A stretch of 64,000 bases of DNA from Myxocyprinus asiaticus (lineage: Eukaryota > Chordata > Actinopteri > Cypriniformes > Catostomidae): the NCBI RefSeq assembly GCF_019703515.2, contig NC_059368.1:32685391-32749390 (forward strand), in the 5' to 3' direction. The position numbers were made by a program, and so were the translations under genes. Position 1 is the first letter of the stretch. Every line of letters begins with the position of its first letter. The notes below the pieces were generated by a model. It was given only the letters and a program-made list of their open reading frames with translations. It was not told where the DNA came from and ran no database searches. Positions 33,591 to 44,752 of the stretch are shown here, piece by piece.

Positions 33591-35577
33591 TGTTACTGTC
33601 AGAAATAATTGATAATTATTTCTTTAGTTATTAATTAATATTTTAATTAATTAATTGAATCTAACTCATTAAAACCTCATATGGGGCTCCAGTAAATGTA
33701 GTGCACTACGTTTAGGAGTGGGTTTGGTTATTAGCAATAATTAATAATTATCAAAGATAATTATTAATTATTAAAATCAATAGAACCTTGATGAGAATCA
33801 GTGTTCGCTTTTTTAATCCTTTAAATCAACAATTATCAAAGATAATCACCAATCATTAACATCTATGATACATTAATTAAAATTAACACTAGCTTACTGA
33901 TCCTTCAAAATCAACAATCGTCAAAGATAATTATCAATTATCAAAAATCAATAGAATATTCATACGGATTAACACTGACGGGGCACCACCCTGGAATCAG
34001 GGACTAATAACCAGATAGTATAACAGTCTCAATATTAGATTGTTTTCTTAGGAAAATCGGCATCCGAAGAATATCAATTTTCGGGGAAAAAACAATGAAT
34101 GAAGGCTTGAATCCGAGCACTGACATCCCGTCAGCATGACACAGGTGTATGCAAAACAAACCAAAACACTTCTCTTTGTAATATAACAAAGTTTATTTAT
34201 GCAGTAATATCAATTAATAATTAATACAATGCAGTCAATACACTTCCGACTTACAACTACAAACTAAACAGTAATATGATTAGATATGGAAACTAAAATA
34301 ATCCTTTAACTCATAAGGTGTGTGTGTGTGAGAGTGTGTGTGTGTGTAAGGAGGGACGCGCACAAAATGGCGGGCGTGACTCTCGTGGAGAGTATGTCAC
34401 ATGAGACTTCCGGCCAGGGAATATGGCCGCGAATGTGGGCGGAGAGAAACCAGCCAATGGTAGCTTAGGGACAAAGCTGAGCTTTATCACGAAGCTATCT
34501 ACTAGCCAAAAATGTGTGCCAGAATGTTTGTGAGGGGTCGCATGTGTGTGTGTGTGTGTGTGGTTAGTACAAGAGAGAGAGAGAATTAAGTGACGGCCCC
34601 AAAGCCGGTTTCGCGATCGTGGGAGAGAAAGCAGCTGTTAGTTTAACACTCAGAGATGCGGTGGACGGCTCGTAAACCGTCCCGCGGTCTTTGATTCTTT
34701 AATGAATAAACTCAGTTTGCCGGTCTCACCCGCAATGGCGGAAATGCACAACAGTCCAATGTGGTTGGACTAAAATACAGCAAATCAAATTCGTGATAAT
34801 TAATACCCTGAGTATTAATAATGAGCGGACATGGCGGTCCATAAACTGTACAAGCAATAACCTTGTTACACAAGAATAACACACTATAATATTCTATCTC
34901 TGCCCAGACGTAAACCTCTTATTTGAATCGCATGAGGATACAGAATGTGTGATCATCCGTCCTTTAACTCAGACTCGGTTCCTCGAGGCTCGGGTGATGA
35001 CGGGATGCCGTTTCCTTGCTCTGTCGGTGGGCGGTACGGCTGCTGATTCTTGGCGGGCTGGCGGAGAAATCAGCAACGTCGACTTGATTGAAGATGGAAG
35101 AGAAATATTTTCTCTCTTCACTTCTGCAGGCAAACGGATGAAGATGCGGATTGCTCGGCGGTCTCCTTCGGATCCGTTAGAGTGTTCTTTGGAACACAGA
35201 GTAATCTCAACTCAAGATGGAGATTGTATGGCCACAGTTTCAAGTCAGACGTTACTTCCTTGTGCCACGAGGCTCCACCTGAGAGCAGCGATGAGCTGCG
35301 TCTGCACACGGTGAGCAAAGTTGCTGGAAGCAAATCCCGGAAGCATTTCATGTAATGGTTGAGGTGCATTCTGTCGTGTGCCTCATCCAATAGGAGTTGA
35401 GAGTTCGATCTTTTAGTGAGCAAGGCTTCATGGGATTTGTAGTCTGTTTTGGACCCCCTTTGATTTTGGCGCGGTTTTTATCAGTAAGATTTATGACTTG
35501 ATATGGGGGCCTGAGTTAGGTTTTACCACTGTGTTAGGCCTGCCTTTGCCTTCTATCTGAATACATGAGGCCCAACA
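33591..35577. repeat. LTR-like block, unclassified
   Basis: A 2-kb block bounded by TGTTACTGTCAG and GGCCCAACA, so it begins TGTT and ends AACA as LTRs do. The first 370 bp holds three drifted copies of an AT-rich unit (near 33747, 33830 and 33906) with the words 'tatcaaagataatta'. The second half is GC-richer with CpG-bearing words (34350-35180) and a (GT)n run at about 34545. Open frames at 34949-35423 show no domain. No matching flanking duplication was found. A solo LTR is one possibility; a different non-coding element is equally possible. Confidence 0.35.
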
Positions 35578-35777
35578 AAGAGCACAACATAGTCCCTGAG
35601 TAATCTGATAGTCTCACCTGCAAAGAAGCAGAAATCTTGTCCAATTAGACCCAAATGAATCAGAATCAGAATGAGCTTTAATGCCAAGTATGCTTATACA
35701 TACAAGGAATTTGTCTTGGTGACAGAAGCCTCCAGTGCACAAACAATACAACAACAAGACAGATAATAATAATAAAA

Positions 35778-35808
<31 letters not shown>

Positions 35809-35869
35809 TACAAAAAGTGAATAGAAAATAAAAGTATATATAGAAATATACAATAAGACTATATATATA

Positions 35870-37466
35870 CAGTTGTGCTCAAAAGTTTGCATACCCTGGC
35901 AGAAATTGTGAAATTTTGGCATTGATTTTGAAAATATGACTGATCATGCAATTTAAGGATAGTGATCATATTAAGCCATTTATTCTCACATAGTTGTTTG
36001 GCTCCCTTTTAAATAATAATGGTAACAGAAATCACCCAAATGGCCCTGATCAAAAGTTTACATACCCTTGAACGTTTGGCCTTGTTACAGACACAAAAGG
36101 TGACACACACAGGTTTAAATGGCAATTAAAGGTTAATTTCCCACACCTGTGGCTTTTTAAATTTCAATTAGTGTCTGTGTATAAATAGTCAATGAGTTTG
36201 TTAGCTCTCACGTGGATTCGCTGAGCAGGCTAGATACTGAGCCATGGGGAGCAGAAAAGAACTGTCAAAAGACCTGCGTAACAAGGTAATGGAACTTTAT
36301 AAAGATGAAAAAGGATATAAAAAGATATCCAAAGCCTTGAAAATGCCAGTCAGTACTGTTCAATCACTTATTAAGAAGTAGAAAATTCGGGGATCTCTTG
36401 ATACCAAGCCAAGGTCAGGTAGACCAAGAAAGATTTCAGCCACAACTGCCAGAAGAATTGTTCAGGATACAAAGAAAAACCCACAGGTAACCTCAGGAGA
36501 AATACAGGCTGCTCTGTAAAAAGACGGTGTGGTTGTTTCAAGGAGCACAATACGATGATACTTGAACAAAAATTAGCTGCATGGTCGAGTTGCCAGAAAG
36601 AAGCCTTTACTGCGCCAATGCCACAAAAAAGCCCGGTTACAATATGCCCGACAACACCTTGACACACCTCACAGCTTCTGGCACTCTGTAATTTGGAGTG
36701 ATGAGACCAAAATAGAGCTTTATGGTCACAACCGTAAGCGCTATGTTTGGAGAGGGGTCAACAAGGCCTATAGTGAAAAGAATACCATCCCCACTGTGAA
36801 GCATGGTGGTGGCTCACTGATGTTTTGGGGGTGTGTGAGCTCTAAAGACACAGGGAATCTTGTGAAAATTGATGGCAAGATGAATGCAGCATGTTATCAG
36901 AAAATGCTGGCAGACAATTTGCATTCTTCTGCACGAAAGCTGCACATGGGATGCTCTTGGACTTTCCAGCACAACAATGACCCTAAGCACAAGGCCAGGT
37001 TGACCCTCCTGTGGTTACAGCAGAAAAAGGTGAAGGTTCTCCTGACCTTAATATTATCGAGCCACTCTGGGGAGATCTCAAACGTGCGGTTCATGCAAGA
37101 TGACCAAAGACTTTGCATGACATGGAGGCATTTTGCCAAGATGAATGGGCAGCTATACCACCTGCAAGAATATGGGGCCTCATAGACAACTATTACAAAA
37201 GACTGCACGCTGTCATTGATGCTAAAGGGTGCAATACACAGTATTAAGAACTACGGGTATGCAGACTTTTGAACAGGGGTCATTTAATTTTTTCTTTGTT
37301 GCCATGTTTTGTTTTATAATTGTGCCATTCTGTTATAACCTACAGTTGAATATGAATCCCATAAGAAATAAAAGAAATGTGTTTTGCCTGCTCACTCATG
37401 TTTTCTTTAAAAATGGTACATATATTACCAATTCTCCAAGGGTATGCAAACTTTTGAGCACAACTG
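35870..37466 (+). mobile_element. Tc1-like transposon inserted in a LINE
   Basis: The ends 'cagttgtgctcaaaagtttg' and 'caaacttttgagcacaactg' are perfect inverse copies, each next to TA (35868-35869, 37467-37468). An inner 'aaaagtttacatacccttg' near 36052 and 'gggtatgcagacttttg' near 37255 give an IR/DR layout. The transposase between is on the + strand and broken. The flanking sequence on both sides is AT-rich (TA)n within the minus-strand LINE 3' UTR. Confidence 0.92.
36244..37247 (+). pseudogene. Tc1-like transposase with multiple stops
   Basis: Starts at 36244 in the context gccATGG with MGSRKELSKDLRNKVMEL, followed by a helix-turn-helix (YKKISKALKMPVSTVQSLI) and GRPRKI, the AT-hook-like motif. 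Stops occur near 36378, 36517, 36556 and 36572. Catalytic context: VIWSDETKIELYG for the first Asp; FQHNNDPKHKAR for the second, with the expected DNDPKH preserved except for the first D (N-N-D); and NIIEPLWGDLKR for the Glu after a frameshift near 37040. The C-terminus ends KGCNTQY. Family size of about 335 residues is matched, but it cannot be translated through. Confidence 0.88.
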
Positions 37467-37521
<55 letters not shown>

Positions 37522-37836
37522 GTATGTACAAATACAAATCTGTTATATACAGATGCAAGGGAATGTATGGCATAAGAGGCAGGGTATGTTGAATAAATAT
37601 AAATAGACTAAGTTGTGTATTGCACATAATTATTGCTCAATGGGGCAGTTTTAACTGTTCCTGAGGGAAAAAAAACTGTTCCTGTGCCTGATGGTTCTGA
37701 TGCTCAGAGCTCTGTAGCACCTGCCAGAAGGTAACAATTCAAAAAGTTAGTGGGCTGGGTGAGTGGGGTACAGAGAGATTTTTCCAACCCTTTTCTTCAC
37801 TCTGGAAGTGTACAGTTTTTGAAGGGAGGGCAGGGG

Positions 37837-38859
37837 TCAACCAATAATCCGCTCAGCAGTCCGAACTGTCCTTTGTAGTCTTTTGATGTCCGATTTCGTA
37901 GCTGCACCAAACCAGACAGTTATTGAAGAGCAGAGGACAGACTCAGTGACTGCTGAGTAGAACTGTATCAGCAGCACCTTTGGCAGGTTGAACTTCCTCA
38001 ACTGGCAAAGGAAGTACAACCTCTGCTGGGCCTTTTTCACAGTGGAGTCAATGTGGGTCTCCCACTTCAGGTCCTGTGAGATGGTAGTGCCCAGGAACCT
38101 GAATGACTCCACTGCTGCCACAGTGCTGTTTAGAATGGTGAGCGGGGTCAATGTTGGAGCGTTCCTCCTAAAGTCCACTATCATCTCCAATGTTTTGAAC
38201 GTGTTCAGCTCCAGGTTGTTTTGAATGCACCAGTGCGCCAGCTGTTCAACCTCCCTTCTGTATACAGACTCATCGTCATCTTGGATGAGGCCGATGACAG
38301 TAGTGTCATCTGCAAACTTCAGGAGCTTGACAGAGGGGTCATTGGTATACAGGGAGAAGAGTAGTGGGGAGAGCACACATCCCTGGGGGGCACCAATGCT
38401 GATCATAGATGTGCTGGAAGTGAATTTCCCCTGTCTCACTTGCTACTGCCTGTCCGTCAGAAAGCTGGTGATCCACTGACAGATAGAGGTGGGAACAGAG
38501 AGCTGGTGTAATTTAGTCCGGAGAATAGCTGGGATGATGGTGTTGAAAGCCGAACTGAAGTCTACAAAAAAGATCCTTCCATATATCCCTGGTCTGTCCA
38601 GATGTTGCAGGATATGATGCAATCCCATGTTGACTGCATCATCCACAGACCTGTTTGCTCAATAAGCAAATTAAAGGGGATCTAGAAAAGGTTCAGTGAT
38701 GTACTTCAGGTGAGCCAACACCAGTCTCTCAAATGACTTCATGACCACAGATGTCAGAGCGACAGGTCTGTAGTCATTAAGTCCTGTTATTTTGGGTTTC
38801 TTTGGGACAGGAATGATGAAATGGAAAGTGACATTTTCATGGCTACGATACGAGACCAT
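37837..38859 (-). pseudogene. LINE reverse transcriptase, partial, with stops
   Basis: Minus-strand frames give, in order, an N-terminal RT segment ([31 protein letters not shown]), motif A (ILQHLDRPGIYGR; FVDFSSAFNTIIP), then ISIGAPQGCVLSPLLFSLYT (motif B) and LLKFADDTTVIGL, an intact catalytic motif C. Beyond that lie VESFRFLGTTISQDLKWE and the C-terminal 'FYSAVTESVLCSSITVWFG'. Internal stops lie near 38670 and 38440. It is a dead copy with a well-preserved catalytic motif. Confidence 0.85.
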
Positions 38860-38865
38860 CCATGG

Positions 38866-40131
38866 AGTGAAGAAAATTTTTTGCTCACAATATGTATGTT
38901 CTGGAGTCTGGACGAAAGAACAGCTTCACTAAAGGATCAACCAATATGAAAATTTCCAAATGAAATCAAAATTGGGGGTAGTGACTTTTAGTGCATGACT
39001 CTTTGAGGCCATCTTTATGCAAAGTTGATTAAACACATTTTTATCAGATATAAAGTACACATTTAAAATGCACAGTCTTTCTCTTCCAGAAAAAAAAAAA
39101 AAAAGATTTCACTCCAAATTCTTGTGTATCCAAATTCTTGGCAAATAAAATGCTCTCTATCAGAATGTTCCCTACTGTCCTAATACCACCTGTCACTCAC
39201 TAGCAAACCAGCTTGGACCAGCAAAAAGGAAATTCAAAAAACTGTTCTTGTTTTTTATTATATTTTTTTACCAAGGCTGAAGCTTACTGTTATCGTGTAA
39301 GACTGACCTGATCTGTGGGTCTGGACGTAACATTGCTGTCATTGCTCGAAGAGGAAGTCAGTGTGACATAACAGTTATGCCTACTGCTGAGAGAGGACAA
39401 AAAAGTACATAAGGTGCAAAAGAGACATTGCTGACACATTACTGAGAACAGATGAGTCTTCAACCATACCATCAGGTTTTGCAAAGTTTCACATTTAACT
39501 TCAGTTTAACTTACAATTTAAAATACTTCCCTCTCACACATACACATGCTGCATTAACCGCTGAGGAGGCGAGAATGAGGGATTGCAGCAGTGTCAGCAG
39601 GGCGAGGTGCTCATAAACCTCTGGTTGGCTGACTGGAGAGAAAGTGCTGAGCTGGGATCCTCCTGCCAGGGGTTTCCTCACTCTGATGTACTTTCCCCTA
39701 TTCTGCACTCTGATTTTGGATTTATGCCACCTGAGTCAGAATGGGACAGTACTGCAGTCTGCGGAACTGACTGCAGAATGACCTCTTGGCTATCGGTGGG
39801 AGGGGATGGCCTGTATGGCAGATGCTTTGCAGTGGCAATAAAATGCTAATGGTAACGTAATTCAGCTGCAGTTGGCACGTGACATTGAGAGTGAAATGGA
39901 GCAGCAAAAAAAAAAAAAAAAAAGAAGAAGAAGAATGAAATGCATGGAAAATAATTATTTTTTAATAAGTATTTTTGTGTTGTTTTCCACTAAAAATATC
40001 TAAACATCATAAAAAAAATAAAATAAAATACTTTTACTTGAGAATCAAAAATTCATAAGATGTTAAGGTTTGTTGTCATAGAATATCTTGAATTAAGTTT
40101 TTTCTTAACCCGTTGGAAAATAGTTTTTCAT
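38866..40131. other. Unassigned DNA
   Basis: Open frames at 39290-39907 on both strands lack domains and conserved splice context. Short CCAGC/GCTGG repeat words occur near 39205. Poly(A) tracts lie at 39093-39107 and 39906-39922. Nothing further recognised. Confidence 0.4.
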
Positions 40132-40858
40132 TAACACTTTATAGTAATGTTCCGTTTGTTAAGAATTCATAAAAAGTTCATTAAGGACTAATAAATAATT
40201 TACAAATGCATTATAAATTATATGCTGTTATAACAACATGAATAAAGAGTTAATCTTTTATGCTATATTGGCCATGTTATGAATGCTTAATAACTGCAGT
40301 TATTTAAACTTTTATTAATCAAAAAATTAAAATGTCACACTACAGCAAAAATATTTTATAGTGAGATTAAAAGGAGGGATTATATAATTTTGCGGCACTA
40401 CGCTTCATATTTATATTAATTACTATAATGTCTTCACTCACTTGTGCTACTTTCATTGTCATGCTGATGTCAAAAGAATGGTGCAACTCAAAGTGGTGTC
40501 CCAACTTTCCTAGTCCTAGTTAATAAAATTCCTCTGCAAACAATTTTCAGCTCTTCAAGCTCATTCACAGCTTATTTCAAATAATAAATCCTGACCATTA
40601 AACCATACAGAACTTTATGTACATAGGTTACTAATGTTGCCAACTCCTTCATATGTGTGCACTTGGCATTAAGGTACATTTTCAAATGTTACTAATGTTG
40701 GATAAGTGTTATTAAGCATTTATAACATTTAAAATAAAATGCTCACCCGCCCGTTTTATTAATGTTGTTAGAATTGCATGTCAGTGATTAATAATGCATT
40801 TGACTTATTAGTCATTAATAAACCCTTAACCAAGAGAACATTAATATAAAGTGTTAAC
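40132..40858. mobile_element. TIR element (MITE)
   Basis: The left end 'taacactttatagtaatgtt' and right end 'aacattaatataaagtgtta' are inverted copies. Subterminal 'aataaataatttacaaatgc' and 'tgacttattagtcattaat' are also AT-rich. No coding capacity; a target duplication could not be fixed. Confidence 0.6.
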
Positions 40859-40859
40859 A

Positions 40860-41577
40860 GTTTTTCTTGTTTTAAGCATTAATCTAGGTTTATGCTTAAA
40901 AAACAAAATGCCAGTGGAATATGGGTTATATTCTATTCTCTGGAATTGAAACTGAACTGATTAAGATAATTTTGCTGTGTGTAATTTCTAAAATGTGAAG
41001 TGAAAGAAATATCAAAATGTACAGTATGTTCACTTCCTGCAGTGTAATTAAACTGAGCAAACTTTTTGAGTCTCCCAAAGAGCCGCTTTGTAACGTGGAC
41101 CCAGAGAAGCACTTGCCCCATTTTCCTGCCAGCTTTCTTTCGTATTGATGGTGTCTGCAGACCTTTGGAGCAGTGAGGCATATGAAGCTGACGCTGCCTT
41201 TTGACGGAGAAATGCCCTGACACGTTTTCTGCAGTGCGAAAGGAAGGACATGTTTCTTTTGTATCTCGATGGCCATTGTGGCTATTTAGACCAGTGGCTC
41301 TCAACTGGTGGGTCAATACCAGAAAATTACTGACAGGTCTGTTCTGATAAATTTGCAGAAAAAACAATGCTCATGCATGTAATAAAATACAACCAAGTAT
41401 ACAATCGTGCATAGCTAGGACAGCCAAATAAAAAGGCCTATTAACTTTTATAAGGGAGAACAAAATGTCATTTTTGTAGTTGTTGACATTGCACACGTAA
41501 CACAATATCCTAAACTGTGTAAACAAGAGGAATTCACAACAGGGTAAGTTTTAAAAAGTAGCTAATAATTCATAATA
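40860..41577. other. Unassigned DNA with a GC-richer block
   Basis: Open frames at 40926-41367 on the minus strand overlap in two frames (up to 144 codons) without a known domain. No exon signal I would trust. Confidence 0.4.
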
Positions 41578-41579
41578 TA

Positions 41580-42176
41580 CGCTCACCGACCACTTTATTA
41601 GGAACACCTGTACATCTCATTCATGCAATTATCTAATTAGCCAATCGTGTGGCAGCAGTGCAATGCATAAAATCACATCAACCATCAGAATGGGGAAAAA
41701 AATGTATCTCAGCGATTTTGACCGTGCCAGATGGGCTTGTTTGAGTATTTCTGTAACTGCTAGTCTCCTGGGATTTTAATGCACAACAGTCACTAGAATT
41801 TACTCCGAATGGTGCCAAAAACAAAAAACATCCAGTGAACGGCAGTTCCCCACTTTGTTGATGAGAGAGGTCACTGGAGAATGGCCAGGGCTGCATTTCC
41901 CACAAGCATCGCAACCTTAAGTTGATTGTAGAGACCATTGGCCCCAATGGTTTCTATGATCTACTTCGGCTTACAATGCTTTTGAGAAACGCAGCCCAGA
42001 CTGGTTTGAGCTGACAGAAAGGCTACGGTAACTCAGGTAATCACTCTGTACAAGCAGAATAGCATCTCAGAATGCACAACACATCAAACCTTGAGGTAAA
42101 TGAGCTACAACAGCAGAAGACCACGTAGGGCACTATATTAGGACCATTGTGTTCCTAATAAAATGGTCGGTGAGTG
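41580..42176 (+). mobile_element. Deleted Tc1/mariner-type element with nested palindromic MITE
   Basis: The ends 'cgctcaccgaccactttatt' and 'aataaaatggtcggtgagtg' are inverse copies flanked by TA (41578-41579, 42177-42178). The interior contains the start of a transposase ('atggggaaaaaaatgtatct', MGKKMYLSDFDRA; then SISVTASLLGF and YSEWCQKQKTSSERQ), giving the helix-turn-helix region only. It is interrupted at 41889-41995 by a 107-bp palindromic element. The catalytic domain has been lost. Confidence 0.85.
41889..41995. mobile_element. 107-bp palindromic MITE inside a Tc1-type fragment
   Basis: 'ggctgcatttcccacaagc' on the left and 'gcttttgagaaacgcagcc' on the right are imperfect inverse copies, with a centre around 'gaccattggccccaatggtt' that is itself palindromic. 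CCAG occurs on both sides (41885-41888, 41996-41999). Removing the insert restores a sequence like 'gaatggccagactggtttg', which matches the related fragment at 9121-9140 on the opposite strand. Confidence 0.72.
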
Positions 42177-42376
42177 TAAGCTGTTTTGTTACAGTATAAT
42201 AGCATATTCAGTTATGCTATTATTTCAGGAGCTCAGGTTACTGGGAGAGTTTTCTAATGTCATTTAAACTTACATATTATACATACAAATCATTTATATA
42301 TTTTATACATTTTTAAAACATTGTAAGTAGTTTATACATTTTTCAAATTATTTGAATATTTGGTTAAAGATGGGTC

Positions 42377-42480
42377 GGTAACACTTTCCAATAAGGTTTC
42401 ATTTGTTAACATTAGTTATCAACATTAGTTAACTTGAACTAACTATGAACAATACTTTTATAGCATTTATTAATTTCATT

Positions 42481-42549
<69 letters not shown>

Positions 42550-42751
42550 ATTCATGTTAATTTCAGCATCTACTAATACATTTATAAAATCTAAATTTGT
42601 ATTAGTTAACATTATGTGAACTAACGTTAACAAGAAATGAACAATTATATGTTTATTAACTTAAACATTACAAAGATTTTAAATTGTTTGTTCATGATAC
42701 CTAATGCATTAACTAATGTTAATTAATGGAATCTTATTGTAAAGCATTACC
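42377..42751. mobile_element. hAT-like MITE containing an expanded microsatellite
   Basis: The ends 'ggtaacactttccaataagg' and 'cttattgtaaagcattacc' are inverse copies. Flanking 8-mers GATGGGTC (42369-42376) and GATAGGTC (42752-42759) differ at one base, fitting a hAT duplication. AT-rich interior with 'ttaacattagtta' repeats and a (TATC)n(TA)n tract at 42482-42546. Non-coding. Confidence 0.75.
42482..42546 (+). repeat. Compound (TATC)n(TA)n microsatellite
   Basis: About eight TATC units followed by about sixteen TA units inside the hAT-like MITE. Confidence 0.95.
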
Positions 42752-42759
42752 GATAGGTC

Positions 42760-43876
42760 TGTTACAGTTTAATACACGTTTCTGTCATTTTGCACAGTAA
42801 AAGAGATAAATATTTATGAATACGACATATTGAAATACTAGTTTTAAAGATAGTTTTCTAAAATAATAATAATTATTTAAATAAATAAATTAAAAAACTG
42901 TGTGAAAATGAACACTGGTCCCAGACTACACTACGTATGTGTAAAAAGTCCTTGCGTGGTTCACTTGCAACAAAGATAAATGTGTGCTGGTGGGTGCTTT
43001 GCTGGGTCACAATGTCCAATGTGAAATCTGGGACCTGAAGCAAAACCAGTTGAGAGCCACGGATTTAGAGCATGTTGCAAATAAATAGTAGGCTATAGAA
43101 AGTTCTTGCTGTATGTCTAATTTCCAACTTTGTTTTGAAAACATTTTGTTTGGTTTCTTTAACTATGTTTTGTCTCATTGTAAAGGATATTATTTGATTA
43201 ATCTGTTAAGTAAATTTAGTATACATAATGCTAAGTATGGGAAGAACAAACCACTGTTTATAATCTTTAAAACAAAAGTCAGACAATACTTGAAAACAAT
43301 TCTGAACTTAAAAATAAAAAGCTGTGAAATGTGTCAAAGTTTGTAGCGTCTTTAATGTCTTTACTTAATGTATCCCCTGGCTGTTTTCCATTTTGTTTTC
43401 ATTAATTTATTTGTTTTTGTCTGTAAATATGTTTTATTTCTGTCATATTGATTATACAGCGATAAAAAAAAATAAAATAAAAAAAAAGACAAGGACAAAA
43501 CGAGGAGGCGTGGCAAGAGGAAACAAGTGGGCTGGGTCAGAAGAGTGAATGGCAGACAAAACACAACAGAGCCATGCGCTCAAACACAAAACAGAAATCA
43601 ACACATTAACAAGAACGAGAGGGCTGTCAGACTGACGTTGTGACAACTGTGGAAAAAATTAGGGCACACAAACTTTGAAAGGCAAATTCGTCTGTGAGGC
43701 TAAAGCAAATGTAATGACTTCATCACTTGATCTCCATGTGAAACAGCAAAAACTGAAATTAAGTTTTAGGATTATTTCAGAGAAAAAAAGTTTAACTGGT
43801 GGTAGTAATAATAATCCATATATCTATGCAAATTCTATAATTGGTCATTTCCATCATTTAAATCAAGCCATACTAC
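42760..43876. other. AT-rich unassigned DNA
   Basis: Open frames (43113-43346, 43361-43646, 43675-43968) are low complexity or domain-free. No paired repeat ends found. Confidence 0.4.
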
Positions 43877-44752
43877 AGCATTTAAAGCTGAAGTGTGTAA
43901 TTTTCTGTACCACTAGCGTCACTGAACAGAATTGCAAAATTAAACATTGTTTTCAAACAGTTTTCTGAATACACTCCCCATCTGCTGTTGGTTGAACAAA
44001 CAGATAGTCCCACCCCCAACTCAAGCCATTATATAAGTCAACATTGTTGTGTTAGGCTGGATGTGTTGCTCAAACAGTCTGATCTTTTCTTACCGAAATG
44101 TGAAACACTGCCCCCATTGGCCAAAGTGGTAAGTGTTGTTGGATGTATGGGCAAGTGTGTGCTCCATTTTCCGAGTGAAATGTCCACGGAGGGGCGCCAA
44201 AAGTGAGCTGTAAAGCAAGTTGTTTTCAGCTGTACAGGCGGTAATACAGTGAAGGTGAATGCATATTTTATAAAAATGACCCCCCCCCCCCCATCAGTAG
44301 AATAAAAATGTAATGTTAAAGGGAAAAATGCAACATCTGAATCGCACTCGTCATTGATTATGCAAACACAATTACTTAATGGCTTCACCACGGGACCCTA
44401 CCCAGGTGATGCAACACACTTCCGGTCACACCACAGGGGAAGGTAAACTTGCAGGAGCCATTGCAAAAATGTCTGATAGGAGATGGCACTTGATGGTGAG
44501 TCGGCATAATGTGGCCAATCCTATGGTACTGAAACTCTCTGAAACAACATGCCAACTTCCCATGTGATCATGTTGACTAAAAAGAAAACAGGAATTTTTA
44601 TAGCGCTACAGAAACACAGTGTTTACAGTCTGAGAAAATTTACCTACGAATAGCTTACTTATAATTACCTCTCCATATTAAGTGGAGATTTAACACTGAG
44701 ATTTAAACAAAAAGTATTTTCACATCTAAAAAACAACACACTTCTGCTTTAT
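43877..44752. mobile_element. TIR element adjoining a Tc1-like insertion
   Basis: The left end 'tttaaagctgaagtgtgtaa' and the right end 'acaacacacttctgctttat' are inverse copies. A C-run lies at 44279-44292. The right terminus directly abuts the Tc1-like element starting at about 44752, so that element apparently jumped into the TA-containing end. Non-coding; the subfamily is unknown to me. Confidence 0.6.

Larger units (their letters stand above)
35655..38865 (-). mobile_element. 5'-truncated LINE (Rex/CR1-jockey type) split by a Tc1-like element
   Basis: Read on the minus strand, reverse-transcriptase coding sequence (38859-37837) is followed by a 3' UTR. The UTR is interrupted at a (TA)n tract by the Tc1-like element 35870-37466. 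It then ends in 'ctcattctgattctgatt', a short tandem tail typical of some fish LINEs instead of poly(A). The 5' part, including the endonuclease, is missing, as is usual after incomplete reverse transcription. I did not find a target duplication. Clade assignment (Rex1/Babar-like) is from remembered wording. Confidence 0.78.

Noticed and set aside
34949..35423. Frames in the GC-rich half of the LTR-like block as a protein gene
   Set aside because: They overlap on opposite strands, lack domains, and fit the local rise in GC content.
37229..37627. Ile-Tyr repeat open frames on both strands
   Set aside because: They are translations of a (TA)n microsatellite at the Tc1-like/LINE junction.
40926..41367. 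Overlapping minus-strand frames of 67-144 codons as a gene
   Set aside because: No domain, no consistent frame preference and no splice or promoter context that I can defend.
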